Below are positions 11,838 through 32,921 of a stretch of 64,000 nt of DNA, piece by piece; position 1 is the stretch's first letter; each line of letters opens with the position of its first letter. The position numbers and the translations under genes are program-made. The notes under the pieces are model-generated. The model saw only the letters and a program-made list of their open reading frames with translations. It had not been told where the DNA came from and did no database searches. Origin of the DNA: Tethya wilhelma (taxonomy: Eukaryota > Porifera > Demospongiae > Tethyida > Tethyidae); NCBI GenBank assembly GCA_964030475.1, contig CAXIPT010000052.1, positions 32,929 to 96,928 on the forward strand, in the 5' to 3' direction.

Positions 11838-12236
11838 ATGGGCAGAAAGAGAAAGAAGTATGTAAAGAAGTCGTTATCTGTGGACTCCTCAGAAGCAGAT
11901 AAAGTCGCTCCACACAGCCTTGTTGATGCACCCATGCCTTCTGCTCAATCACCACAACAACCACCGAGCAAAGACGTGGATGGTAGCCACGAAATAAAGT
12001 CGGTACGACCTGACCTGCCTCGGGTGCCAGAGGTCTCATTGCTGGATCTTACTGTGACTTACGATTATAGCACTGATCATGACTCACAGTGCAAGAGAGC
12101 TGCTGACCAAGACCCAGAGTCAAGCATGCAACAGCTTACTGAACTCTTTACCTTTGAAGTAAGGCTTACTTTTCATAAATTTAACCACTCACGAGTGAAT
12201 GTTCACTCAGAGTGGCTTCATCGTCATGATCATCTT

Positions 12237-12304
<68 letters not shown>

Positions 12305-12824
12305 CTAGAGAAATTCTTCCAAAGGCAGTTCTTCCCTCTGGAAAGATATGCAGGCAAGAACTCCCCCTAAGAAGAGACTGAAACTGTTTCCTAGCTCAAC
12401 TCCCTTCCACAGACTCACTAATATTGCATTAGAATTAGAAGCTAAAATACAAAACTTTGCGGAAAAACACTCTGATCATGGCAAGGAAAATACTTTTTGT
12501 TGCCATAGCAACACTACTTCAAGTATCTGTGGCAACGATATCTCAGACAGTGAAGACTTTTGGTCGCAAGTTGCCTCTCAAGTTGACGAGAATAATTTGT
12601 CTACAGTTGCATCAGACGACGAGTTCATTGATCAATTGCTGGTGTGTTCAGAAGAGCCTCTTCTGGTGGAACAACCTCCAAAGGTGGAACTCTGTGAAGA
12701 TGAACTGAGAAGTAAAGAACAGAGAAGAAAACAACAGTATTCCTGTCTAGAGATCGAGAAGAAAAGGCAGTCAGCCCTCCTCAGACTAGCAGAGAAGAAG
12801 ACGCAGCTACTTGGACACAATTGA
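11838..12824 (+). CDS. ETAA1-like RPA-binding nuclear protein
   Basis: Two exons: 11838-12158 and 12309-12824, phase 0, 278 aa. A basic N-terminus (MGRKRKKYVKK) and PPKKRLKL at the start of exon 2 look like nuclear localisation signals. The C-terminus has a helical motif, CLEIEKKRQSALLRLAEK, of the type by which ETAA1, SMARCAL1, TIPIN, XPA and UNG bind the RPA32 winged-helix domain. Acidic patches with aromatic residues (DSEDFW, ASDDEFIDQLL) resemble RPA70-binding segments of ETAA1. ETAA1 activates the ATR checkpoint kinase at RPA-coated single-stranded DNA. The protein is much shorter than vertebrate ETAA1 (~926 aa), so the orthology is a proposal; the RPA32-binding motif is the firm part. 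The intron is mostly (CT)n. Confidence 0.5.
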
Positions 12825-12942
12825 TATTTGTTAATTATTGCAATCATGTTTATTAACCACATTATTGCTGAGGTTCAAAGTTCATGTTCGCGCGTGCATG
12901 CCAGATTCCAATTTTCTGCGGGGGACACGCGAGACTGAGAAA

Positions 12943-15316
<2,374 letters not shown>

Positions 15317-15501
15317 TGGACAGCTACAGACAGTGAACTTGGATGATTGTATACCATTGTAATGTTTCCCCAAAATATTTTTGTTATGGTGCGCTCTATT
15401 TAGAAATTTTATGAATTCAGCGTGTGTGATGGATGGGGAGGTGGGTTGCCAGTACTGTGTGATCTGCTGCTAGCTGCATGTGGTGACTTGTCATCTGTAA
15501 A

Positions 15502-16380
15502 ATGCAGGCCGGTTCACTTCGATCGCTGTCCCCCACTGATGTGGATAGCGTGAGGTCCCTGTGTGAAGAGTGCTTCCCCATCCGCTACTCTGACTCGTGG
15601 TTCACCTACATCACTTCCAATCAGGTATGAGGTTACACGTAGAGAGAGGCTATAGGAGGTGACCCGCTACTCTCCCTGCAGGTCTACTCGCTGGCCTCCT
15701 TCACTGACAGTGGAGAGATAAAAGGAATGCTAGTAGCCGAGCTGCAACCTCTGAGTCAGTTGGAGGGGGAGATCGGTCCTGTTCTTGAGTCCCCGCCCAG
15801 AGATGCACTGGCCATGTACATCATCAGCCTTGGTACGTAGGCCACCCCCTGCCTCTCTGCTGTGGTGGAATGTTCATGCCATCTTTCACTCCATGCAGGT
15901 GTTAGGAGTCAGTTCAGACAGAAGGGCCTGGGAAGCTGCCTCGTGAAGACTCTGTTGAACCATGTGTCCCATTTGGAGCGCTGTAAAGTGGTCTATCTTC
16001 ACGTCCTAGCTTCCAACAACCCCGCTGTAGGTAGGCCAGCCTCACTGTCAGGAGGGGGAGGGGGGCCATAGCGCATACTACACTCATCGTTTGCATTGTG
16101 ATTTACTCTAGAGTTGTACTGTCGCCATGGTTTCAAAGAACTTCAACTAATAGAAGACTATTACGTAATAGCAAGTAGGCCGGCCCCTGGACTCGTGTAC
16201 TGTTACTATAGCAACAACAGCTTGCCGTTTTCTGCTAGTGTCAGCAGTTACTTCAGACGCTATGTGTGTGAGAGTGTGTTGTGTGAGTGTGTGCTCTTAT
16301 GTGGCGGTGTCTGCCAGGGAGCAGCGCTCTGGTTGGTCGACCTCTTGAAGAGAAACAGTCGCAAACACTTCACTTTTTAG
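15502..16380 (+). CDS. NAA60: N-alpha-acetyltransferase 60 (NatF)
   Basis: Four exons: 15502-15624, 15682-15832, 15899-16030, 16112-16380; 225-residue GNAT acetyltransferase. NAA60 acetylates N-termini of transmembrane proteins on the cytosolic face of the Golgi. Evidence: N-terminal CFPIRYSDSWFTYITSNQ (family: WFPIEYPDSWY..ITSN), SLGVRSQFRQKGLGSCLV containing the acetyl-CoA loop R/QxxGxG as RQKGLG, YLHVLASNNPAVELYCRHGF, and YYVIASRPAPGLVYCYYSNN. The C-terminal ~45 residues, from RRYVCESVLCECVLLCGG to KRNSRKHFTF, are amphipathic and cysteine-rich, as expected for the membrane-anchoring tail. It starts 185 bp after the ADH5 stop on the same strand. Length and motif order match the animal family. 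Confidence 0.93.
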
Positions 16381-16669
16381 CCATGTTTTTAGTTTCACAA
16401 TATTTGTTTACTGTTTGTGCTGTGTACATGTAATGCTGGACCATCAATGTATTTTTTCACTGTGTACATGCAGTCATTTATGGTATGCCAATTATTCATT
16501 GGAGGATAACTGTGGTGGGTCTCTGTAGAATAATGCTATTCATATCATATCAGGTTGCCCTATAAAGCCAGCCAGTGGGATGAGCTGTTCACTCCTTCAT
16601 AAAGTTAGCCTTTTTCTCTTGTGGCAGTCTCTTTCTGAATTCTCTTTAATTTTACAGTGATCAATCAAC

Positions 16670-19600
16670 ATGAAGTCCTTGCTGATTGCTCTTGGTGAGT
16701 TGGTTTGTACAGTACATCTTGTAGTGGTTGGTTTGATGTGTGCCTGTGTTGTTGCAGTTTGCCTGGTGTCTCTGTGTGCAGCCCAGATGAGGCCTGGTGA
16801 CCAGGAGAGGGACAGTGACTGCACCTTGTCTGGTGGTACTGTCACGGTGGGGGGCAGCCCCTGTCGTCCTGACTGCCTCAGAGAGGTGGACAGACGTTGT
16901 CGCTGTGATATGGAGTGCAGTAAGCCAGTTGGCAGCAGCTCCTAACCTTCTCACTCACATACAATGCTGTGCTCTGATTCATGCAGATACCACCAGGAGA
17001 GACTGTCCTATGTTGAGGTGTGGCCTCTCTTGTCCTGGTGGCTTTGCCAGGGACCCCAACACCAACTGTGAGATCTGTGAATGTGCCAGGAGGGAAGGTA
17101 CCGACACCAGATCTTGTAGCTGTGATGGTATTGTCATGACCATGTTCAATGCTCCCCCCTGCAGAGATGCCCCCCACCACCACTGATATGTGCAGGCTCA
17201 CTGCTGAGCAATTCTTCATGCGGACTGGCTGCAGACGACTCTGTGTCAGAAGGAATGACGATGGCTGCTTGATGTGCAATGCAACTTGCAATGGTAACAC
17301 TTCATGGCCTCGTTCCCAAGCTCTCTCCCTGAATATTACATGCTGGAAAATAGATGTTCACTGAGAGAGAGCCAGGGAATGAGGCTAAACACTTCATCCC
17401 ATGCCCTCCTTGTGTCTTGATGTCCCCCAATACTCACAGGGACTTCTGTCGGTGACATTGAGAGGCCAGAGTGCGGGGAGGACTCTGACTCTGACTCTGG
17501 TGACAACTCGTGTCCTGATGGTCGTCAGTGTGTTGCCTCGGGACCCCTCGCCCCGCCAAGATGTGAAGAGAGTGAGTTTTGAAGCGTCTCATGGCATGCA
17601 TGGTTTGAGTGTGTCCATGGCAACCTGTAGGAGTGCCTGAGGGCATGCAATGTGGCCGCACCAGGGACCCCAGGTTCTTTGAGAGAGATGACGATGATAA
17701 TGACAGGGTCCCCCCACAGGAGGAGCAGGAGGAGGAGAGCAGAAGGAGGGACCGCACCGATGACGACGTGAGGACCGACAGGCTCCTCCCTGGCGCCGGG
17801 GACAGAGCCAGGACAAGGGACATCGGACGGACAGCCCAGCTGGACGCCCAGTGTCAGACCAACCTCAGGTGTAGCATGGGCTCCTCCGACAGGAGGTGTG
17901 AGCCGAGGCAGAATGGTGGGCCAAACCACTTCCAGTGCTGCATTGTATTACATCAGACCGCTATTGCTGCAGGTCGCTGTACCACTGCCAGGAGTAGAAA
18001 CCCTGAGCTGGAGTGCAATGGAGATGGCTCCTTCAGGCCCCTCCAGTGCAACAGGACCACCAGTGGGTTTAGGTGCGTCTGTGTGAACCGAGAGAGTGGG
18101 GAGATGATGAGAGGCAGCTTCAGAATGGGCATCAGAGACAGGAGTGACACCAACGTCCCAGACTGCGAAGGTATGCACGTCTCTTTCTCAGTGACAATGT
18201 CTCTTGCTAATCCCTGCATGCTGTCCCTTCCTCAGCATTCAACACATGTAGGATGCGACGCAATGGGAGGATGTTCACTGTGCGTCACGGAGATAGAGTG
18301 GCTGCCCGAGTCAATTCCACTCATTGTGGTGTGCGTGAGTGTCGCTATGGGACTCTGGGGGAGGCCCAGGAGCCGAGGGAGAGTGTCAACTGCAGCCAAC
18401 TGGACACCAGTGGTAGGACCCCTCGCAGCTGCACTAGGAATGGCACCACCATAGCCCACGGTGCAAGGATGAGGGTAAGCTATAGCTGGTCCTTTGGAGC
18501 AGCTGGTGTTAAAGCTCTCTCTCTTTGACCTAGGATGGAGACTGCAACATGTGTGGGTGTGTGGACGGGAGGCTGAGGTGCACTCAGGTGAGGGAGTGTA
18601 GGAGAGAAGGACAGGAGCTCTCAGAGAGAGAACAGGCCTGTGAGGACTGCCGGGAGCAGCCTCAGCGCATCGTTTCTAGCACTGATGGCAGGAACTTCCC
18701 CTCAAGATGTGCTGCTATGAACTGTGGCCAGCGTCGTGATGACCAGCTGGTGGATGGACCCAGCACCAACCAAGTGAGCCCAGCTGCACACTGGCTGATA
18801 TTGCCAACTGGTCATTGATGATCACACACTCACACACACACACACACACACACACACTGACAGCCCCAGTGCATCCTCAACCCATGCAGATCTGGCTTCT
18901 CCTGCGTCCAAACTGGCGGTCGTTCGTGCAACAGGATGGAGGGATGCGAGGCAGACGATGTCAGGATGTGTGGTAGGTGACCTGGGGGCATACATGTACC
19001 TCATGTGATGATTGTACTAGCACATGCCTGGCATTGCAGCCTGGCCTCTCCTCCTCTCTCTCTGCTGGTATCTGAACCAACTGGTGTCTTGTGACAGTGG
19101 GCATAATTGTATTCACAGGCTGGTTCCTGTCACCTTTAGCCCATTAGTGTAACATGGCTGTAATGGCCTCCCACATATTATCATCATGTGAGCCTGCTAG
19201 TCTTACAGAGAGAGAAAGATAGATGTTTTCTTTTGTGCTAGAATATTCATGGAATTGAATATTTGTTTTTATAGTATCAATTTTTGAGTCACATGGTTTT
19301 TAGTGGATGGAAAACCTTGTAAACACCTGGTCACAAGGTCCTCCTGTGGGAGTGTTACCATGGCAACACTCACGAGAATCCATTAGTGAGTAGAGGGGTT
19401 ACATGTGCTGGTCTTTAAAATTTAATAAATTAATTGTATTACTTATATTAATTAAATTTTTGAGTCACATGGATTTTTAGTGGATGGAAAAACTTGTAAA
19501 CACCCGATCACAAGGTCCTCCTGGGGGAGTGTTACCATGGCAACATTGTCACGAGAATCCATTAGCGAATAGGGGTTGCGCCTTGTGGCATTTTAAACTA

Positions 19601-19895
19601 TAGTATCCCTAATTCTCACATGGATCGATCCAGTCACAAGGTCCTCGTGAGCATGGGAGTGAACATTGCCATGGCAACACTGTCACGAGGATCAATCCGG
19701 TAGCAAATTGGGTACCTTTTTACAATTGAATCAAATATGTCTGTATTCTTAGTGGATCGCAATATGCTGACTGAGAGAGTTCCCACGAGGGAAGGTGATG
19801 ACTCAAGACCTTCCAACCCAGCTGACAGAGAGGGCTTTGATGGCAGCCAGGACAATAGTAAGGGTTAGCTATAATAATGCACATTATTGTTTTAT

Positions 19896-19940
<45 letters not shown>

Positions 19941-21234
19941 NGACAGCTGTGTGTGGCAGTGACGGACGCACCTACCAGAGCCTGACCAACATGACAAGGC
20001 AGGCCCCCTCCAACACCAGGGTGGCCTTCTCTGGCCGCTGCGACAGGGAGGAGTGCAACAGAGGACAGGTGGGCACTAAATAGAGTATATCTACCCCTAT
20101 CCTGTTACTATGACAACCACCTACAGGTGTGTGGCACTGACAGAGTTGTGTACAACAGCAGCTGTGACCTGCGGAGCCAGTCCCCCAACGCCCGGGTGGA
20201 CTACGAGGGAGAGTGCATGGGTATGGGCATGGACAGGACCACTGATGACATCTGCACCAGGGTGAGGGAGAACAACAGGTGCAACCACACCAGCGACAAC
20301 TGTGACCACCTCGTGCGGCCCACTGAGGGATGCTGCCCGGTCTGTGGTGAGTGGGGCCACCGCCAGCTTATAGTGTCCATCTAGTTTGAGAATGCGGGTA
20401 GAAAAAATTGAATAACTTTCTAAATATCCAACCAATTTAAAATTTCAAGTACCATTGGAAAGCGCTCGTTCTCCCGGTTCTTTTTTCAGCTTTACCAGTC
20501 AAAAATTAACTATTTGTCCCATATAAAATGTATTGCATGAATCTCATTATTTCACTCCCGGCAGCATTAGTGACACATGCATACAAAGCTCTCATTCTAT
20601 TATTGTCCATGCTCAGGTGGAGTGGCCGTGCTGGCCGTCGATGAGGAGGGCCTGGATGCCCACGTCAGAGCCACTGGTGAGCTGGTGGACCAGGATGAGC
20701 TAATGAGGAGGTTTGTCCAAGGAGGGACCATCCCAGCCAACGTCACCAGGAGATGTATGGTGGAGAGCACAAGGCCCACCACCACCATGGTGAGATAGGC
20801 TAGTTGCTTTTGAATGAAGTTTTTTTTTTTTAAATTTTTTTTTTTTGCCCCCACTTTGCTACATCAAATTGCTCAATTCGTTTCACTACCTATAATATTA
20901 TTATATTTTGCTCAAAATTTTGCTAGCAAATTCTACCAATTTTAAGGCCTACATAGGTTACATTGTCACTGTGCTGTGATTGGTTCCCTTGCTGCAGAGC
21001 AATATTGAGATCACATTCAACGCCCGCGACAGAAAAATCGACTCAGAATTCTGCAACATGGCCAGCAAAGATATGGTCGATGCCATCAACAACCCCACAG
21101 CAGACGCTCCCATTGAGAGCAGCTTTGTGCTTGCCTCCACCGACATCCCAGTGGTGACAGAGGGCGGAGCTAAAGAGATGGCCGCCTCCCTAGTCCTGGT
21201 CCTGGCTGCCAGCCTCATCGCACTACTCTACTAG
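16670..21234 (+). CDS. secreted, GPI-anchored multi-domain cysteine-rich protein, RECK-like
   Basis: Fifteen exons: 16670-16694, 16758-16919, 16987-17097, 17165-17293, 17440-17571, 17631-17915, 17973-18170, 18236-18474, 18534-18773, 18864-18972, 19753-19857, 19947-20068, 20127-20346, 20617-20789, 20998-21234; 2487 nt, 828 aa. Signal peptide MKSLLIALVCLVSLCAAQ. Then antistasin-like Cys clusters (CGLSCPGGFARDPNTNCEIC), a low-complexity acidic/Arg linker, a thyroglobulin type-1 repeat (LECNGDGSFRPLQC..FRCVCV), a VWC/pacifastin-like unit (DGDCNMCGCVDGRLRC) and two Kazal-type units (VCGSDGRTYQS, VCGTDRVVYNSSC). The tail CCPVCGGVAVLAVDEEG and the Leu/Ala-rich hydrophobic end (AASLVLVLAASLIALLY) resemble the end of RECK, a GPI-anchored metalloprotease inhibitor and WNT7 co-receptor. 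RECK itself lacks a thyroglobulin repeat, so this is RECK-like at best. An N lies in the (CT)n before exon 12. Confidence 0.7.
19000..19745. repeat. three ~180-bp tandem repeats in intron 10 of the RECK-like gene
   Basis: Units beginning near 19285, 19460 and (partial) 19615 share ttttagtggatggaaaa, gtcacaaggtcctcctg, gtgttaccatggcaacac and cacgagaatccatta. No coding frame is shared. The third unit is shorter and more diverged. Confidence 0.8.
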
Positions 21235-21333
21235 AACTGCTGAGTCAGCAAACAAAGAACAAACTCTTTTATAACTAGTTGTGTAGTTCCATGCTGGACA
21301 TGACACATTGTGAAATACTGTAATAGCTAGAGT

Positions 21334-21459
21334 CTAATCTGTCTTTTGTTTGGAGGAGTTTCTTCGAATGATAGTTGATACCCACTTGAATGCTGCGACT
21401 GAACTCAGTAGTATGGGCACACTGATGGGCAGAAAGAGGGGGATGTAGATGGCAAACCT

Positions 21460-21517
<58 letters not shown>

Positions 21518-22379
21518 ACCATATGCAGGGGGAGGGGAAAGCTATTTGGTCAGACAGCTAGTGCATGGACTTACTTCTGGTCATCAGGAAAGTAGAGCAG
21601 CTCAAGAATAGAAGGATCAAAGAAAGCTCTCTCTGTAATTATGAGTTGAAAACAGCAAAGATTATTATGACCAGAGAACATGTACAAGTAACTACAGTGG
21701 TCCTGAAGGTTCAAACTAATTTTGCTAACCGATTTTTATCTAAGCTGTTTTAACCCCTTCTAAGGAATTTCTAAGCCATTTTCATCTAAACCATTTTGTC
21801 TTAGCAGTTTTGGTCTAAGCTATTTTCATCTAAGCGATTTTTTTCCAGGTCTAAGGCTAAGGCTAGGGCTAGGCCCGAGCTGGAGCTAGGGGCTAGGGGC
21901 TGGGGGCTAGAGTTATAGGCGCATGGAAATGACTAGGGCTAGGGCTAGGGCTAGGGCTCAAGGAAATAGAGGCTAGGGGCTAGGGCTTACAAAATCTCTT
22001 AGATGAAAATCTCTTCGATAAAAATCACTTAGAAGGGGTTGAAAATAGCTTAGATCAAAAATCGGTTAGCAAAATCAGTTTGAACCTTCAGGACCACGGT
22101 ACAATAATATTAATTTACAATTAAGTAGTTGTAATAAAAACAGTTGTCATAGCTACCAGCCACATTAAATTATAAACTAGCTACTGTACATGTAATACAA
22201 TACCTGCAGCATCTCTGGCTGTGCTTGCCATGTGGAATGCTTCTCCCAATTCACTTCCAGAGGCCAGCTTATAACACTACAAGCAAACACACACAGAGAG
22301 AAGAAGTTGTGTGCATGCACTGCTCATGATGGAATTGCTCTTACCATGAGAGTCCCATTTAAGGCAGCCTCCACCTGTG

Positions 22380-22418
<39 letters not shown>

Positions 22419-23930
22419 TGGCAGTGAGTGTCTGTCTACTCAAGGTACAGCTGCCACCCTCACCTCTCTCTGGATGACATCACTGATGACCATGTTCTTC
22501 ACTTTGTCCAACAATTGGACCAATGAAATGAGAGATGTGGTTGCCATGGAAACACTCTCCACCATCTTGGCCATTAGGAGTTGGTCAATTTGCTACAGGA
22601 TTACATCATAATTACATCATATGATTACTGCTCAGATGCTGCTACTTACATAATCACTGATTCCAAATTTCCCTGAAGACAATTGCACAAGATCACTAGA
22701 GGGGTACTGAATCAATAGATGATGTAATTATGATGTCATCATTGTTTGACCAATCTCTTACATTTGCAGGAACTCCCAATAAAAGTTTGAGTTGTTCAAC
22801 AAAAGCCATCATGATTAGGTCCATCCTGACGTGAGTGCTGTTGGCCGCCCCCTGCTGGGGGTTGTGTATGACCATGCCCCCCCATTGGGGGACCAGGAAG
22901 GAATCTGTGTGCCCACCAGGGGTCATGATATAGAGGGGGGAGTGAGAGGGAGGGGCCACGTAGACAATGAAGTTGAGAGCTGGCCACTGGGAGACGTGGG
23001 AGGCTAAGAGAGAGAGAGAAGTAATGGTGGCAGTAAGTCACACTGCAGTGAGGGAGGGTATGTGTGTGTGTACCTAGCTTGGACTCCACGGTGGAGATAA
23101 CTGGGGGAAGATGGGAGGAGGATATGGAGAAATGAGAACCTGTCTTTTTGGGTCTCAGCTTCAAATCAGTGAAATGAAACACCTGTAGTAAGAGATACAA
23201 TCACCACCCTCCTGGCTACCAAGATGGTGGCTCTCTCTCACCTGGGAGCTGATGGAGAACTCAGCCAGTGAAGACATCCCGGTGTGGTTTAGGAATGGCA
23301 GGAGCACATCTAGACCAAGGTTCACAAGAGATGGCACAACCACCACTCACTGTTAGGACAAGATAGTACCTTGAGTTGCCTGTTCAATGTTCCATGAGGC
23401 AGCCATTGCTCTGGGGTCAGCCACTATCAGAGTGAAGGAGAGCTGGTAGCCTGCACAACATATCACACAGCTGACATTGAACACACCATTACATCATTAA
23501 TATAAGGTGCACATGTACCAGGAGAGGCTCTCAGCTGTCTTCTGCTCTCAATGTCCACCTGCCAATAAAGAGATGGAGCACTGTTGATGGTGAGAGAGAG
23601 GACTCAAGATGGCTGCTGCTGCTGACCTTGTCCTGATGGGTCCTGGAGATGGTGGTGAGGGCCTGCTCCAAGCTCTCCTTGCTCCCATACACCCCTCTCA
23701 CCAGGAGCAGCACACTAGACACACACTCAGACAGCTCTGAAACCAAATGCCATCAGCTGAACATCAAAATAAACAGTCGTTTGCTGTTCACTCACTGTTT
23801 CCAACGGCAACCAATGCGTGTCTGTGTGGACTCACTAATGCTCTGCCCCTTTCATTATTAGCTGAGACTAGGACAATGGTGTATGTGCCAATCACTGATG
23901 GCAACACTGAAGCCAGCTCTAGTGAGAGCT

Positions 23931-23972
<42 letters not shown>

Positions 23973-24660
23973 GGGTTAGGGGTATAGATGACCAAGCTAG
24001 TTTGTTTACCTTCCAGAGACTGAGACTCGTTCAATGAACCACTCCAATCTGTAACGCCAAGAGCAAATACAATGACATTATTATTACATCATAAGACTTT
24101 AGTACTATACAACTCACCGATGTCCCTGTATTCAATGTCATATCTGATTTTAACCCGAATATCTCTGGACACAACTACACACATCATATTAGCATCATTA
24201 GATAACAATCCATCTTTGTTAGCATGCATGGACAACTAATGCTATAGATGATCTCTGGAAAAGTAAATTGGCCAATTTTGGATGGTTTCTAGAAAAGTAA
24301 ACATGTCAAATTATTTTGGATGGTGGTATTGCGTACCTGAACTGGTGGTCACCTCTCTCTGAAGCTGACGTACCAATGATTGCACATCAGCAGACGGTGA
24401 AATGAACAGAGATGAAACATACACCTTCAGAGCTATCTCAGGCACCACCTGCAGCAGGGACAATAGCTGCATGCCATGGTTTATATAGTGATCACATCAC
24501 TTACAGGTTGGCCGGCTAGTTGGAGGATGTCGCGATAAGGCAGCGGGCATCTGTAGACCTCTGTCGTCTTCCACCAGACTGGCAGGCCGATGAACACAGC
24601 CACGGCCAGGATGCTCAGCGCGGAGATGTACTGTCTTGAACTGCCACTCAGATCAGCCAT
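21334..24660 (-). CDS. PIGS: GPI transamidase component PIG-S
   Basis: Seventeen exons: 24660-24505, 24448-24337, 24174-24118, 24048-24010, 23930-23836, 23734-23627, 23558-23519, ~23450-23370, 23309-23242, 23182-23074, 23003-22762, 22706-22650, 22592-22464, 22374-22345, 22276-22204, 21632-21575, 21457-21334; 525 aa (human 555). PIG-S is a subunit of the ER complex that attaches GPI anchors to proteins. It has one helix at each end: SILAVAVFIGLPVWWKTTEVYR at the N-terminus contains the family's GLPxWWKTTExYR, and FAIYIPLFLPISVPILLS precedes the basic C-terminus. Core motifs: GYQLSFTLIVADP, SPLYIMTPGG, PQWGGMVIHNP, AFFDPSILELLYFPDDQK. Intron 15 carries a TA-flanked foldback element; the last exon is preceded by (GT)n. 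The start codon is 81 bp from the divergent BCAS3 start. Its substrate class is represented nearby by the apparently GPI-anchored RECK-like protein, probably by chance. Confidence 0.95.
21695..22099. mobile_element. 405-bp foldback MITE carrying TAGGGC repeats (PIGS intron 15)
   Basis: Flanked by TA (21693-21694 and 22100-22101). The terminal inverted repeats extend about 75-120 bases: left cagtggtcctgaaggttcaa, right ccttcaggaccacgg. Subterminal words such as ttttcatctaag repeat in opposite orientations on the two sides. The centre holds runs of gggcta (about 21935-21958) and related ctaggggctagggg. TA target duplication and long inverted ends fit a Tc1/mariner-derived non-autonomous element. 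Confidence 0.8.
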
Positions 24661-24741
24661 TAGTTGGTAAGGGGTCGTCAACCTTGGTGTGCTTTAAATG
24701 GAATAACGTAATTCGATCGACCCAGCCAGCTGCACTGAGAG
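24661..24741. promoter_or_regulatory. 81-bp bidirectional promoter region PIGS/BCAS3
   Basis: The two divergent start codons are 81 bases apart, so transcription start sites and 5' UTRs of both genes must be packed here or overlap. No classical TATA box was recognised. Confidence 0.5.
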
Positions 24742-32896
<8,155 letters not shown>

Positions 32897-32921
32897 GTGA
32901 TCTACTAGGACCTTGTTCATT

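Noticed and set aside
17434..17929. Overlapping minus-strand open frames of 129 and 134 codons
   Set aside because: They lie opposite the acidic/arginine linker exon of the RECK-like gene; GC-rich low-complexity coding DNA rarely has stops on the other strand.
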